Positions 5,564 through 5,775 of a stretch of 5,775 nt of DNA are shown one piece after another. The notes below the pieces were generated by a model. It searched no databases. It had not been told where the DNA came from and saw nothing but the letters and a program-made list of their open reading frames with translations. Location: the NCBI GenBank assembly GCA_030604505.1, contig JAUVVT010000156.1, positions 1-5,775 of the forward strand, given 5' to 3'. Both the position numbers and the translations under genes were made by a program. The DNA comes from a bacterium (GTDB taxonomy: Bacteria > SM23-31 > JAUVVT01). Position 1 is the first letter of the stretch. Each line of letters opens with the position of its first letter.

Positions 5564-5775
5564 TCATCTGTATCTTTCAAACTGATGTTCCCCGGAGCCA
5601 ATATTATCCAAAACCACAAAGTTCTTCTCCATAATGCCTTCCCGCAGCACACCATCCATCACTACCACGGAATTGTCGATTCCAAGTTGTGGAGTGTATA
5701 TTTTTGCTATGGGATTGGTTGGAATTTGGATTTTGTGGGAAGATGAGTCATGTTCGACTTGTTCAAAGTGATCAT
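5564..5775 (-). CDS. Hypothetical protein, C-terminal fragment (5' end outside window)
   Basis: A - strand open frame enters from the right edge and stops at TGA (5566-5564), giving 69 codons. The protein contains IQIPTNPIAKIYTPQLGIDN, then VVVMDGVLREGIMEKNFVVL, and ends GEHQFERYR. The alternation of short hydrophobic strands with charged turns suggests a beta-rich domain. The PIAKIYTPQLGID stretch faintly recalls the first strand of sortase-type domains, but no catalytic His or Cys motif is seen, so I do not assign it. The segment is visibly richer in G+C than the operon region and has balanced codon use, supporting real coding. It points towards the tRNA half and is convergent with the sigma remnant. 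It may be a complete C-terminus or a truncated gene. Confidence 0.5.
   Translation of the reverse strand, partial: DHFEQVEHDSSSHKIQIPTNPIAKIYTPQLGIDNSVVVMDGVLREGIMEKNFVVLDNIGSGEHQFERYR

Noticed and set aside
1..5775. CRISPR array, complete insertion sequence or phage genes
   Set aside because: No regularly spaced repeats, no transposase or phage structural motifs, and no terminal inverted repeats with a target duplication were found.

Overview
The window is AT-rich DNA from a Gram-negative bacterium: it encodes an outer-membrane beta-barrel and a periplasmic LolA-like protein. Clear AGGAGA-type Shine-Dalgarno sites precede the operon genes. Bacteroidota usually lack such sites, so another FCB-type lineage (for example Cloacimonadota, Ignavibacteria or Marinimicrobia) fits better. 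This placement is an inference and is weak.

Layout. Positions 2-223 hold the C-terminal part of a response-regulator receiver domain, cut by the window edge, followed by an intrinsic terminator (336-376). Positions 437-529 hold a truncated start of an ECF-type sigma-70 gene. Positions 555-4558 form one tight four-gene operon on the + strand: a LolD/MacB-type ABC ATPase, an FtsX/LolE-type permease, a periplasmic LolA-like carrier and an outer-membrane beta-barrel protein. Gaps are 20 and 13 nt, followed by a 4-nt ATGA overlap. Positions 4559-4871 are non-coding with two hairpins. Positions 4872-5263 hold a second, longer but broken sigma-70 gene (two +1 frame changes, region 4 cut off). Its first 93 bases, including 21 bases of leader, match the upstream remnant at 80 of 93 positions. 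Positions 5286-5334 on the - strand are the 3' half of a tRNA-Ala(GGC) with no 5' half. The right edge holds the C-terminal 69 codons of an unrecognised - strand gene.

How the genes work together (inference from families): the ATPase and permease form an inner-membrane mechanotransmission-type ABC complex. The LolA-like protein would take a hydrophobic cargo (lipid or lipoprotein) across the periplasm, and the barrel would receive or place it at the outer membrane. The layout parallels the MMPL/RND + DUF1329 + DUF1302 clusters of Proteobacteria, with an ABC exporter as the motor. The cargo cannot be read from the sequence.

The operon is intact, while its surroundings are worn: two sigma remnants, a half tRNA and an atypical receiver. 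This suggests repeated rearrangement around a retained operon. The most unusual features are the paired sigma remnants bracketing the operon and the tRNA half, which looks like an integration or rearrangement scar.
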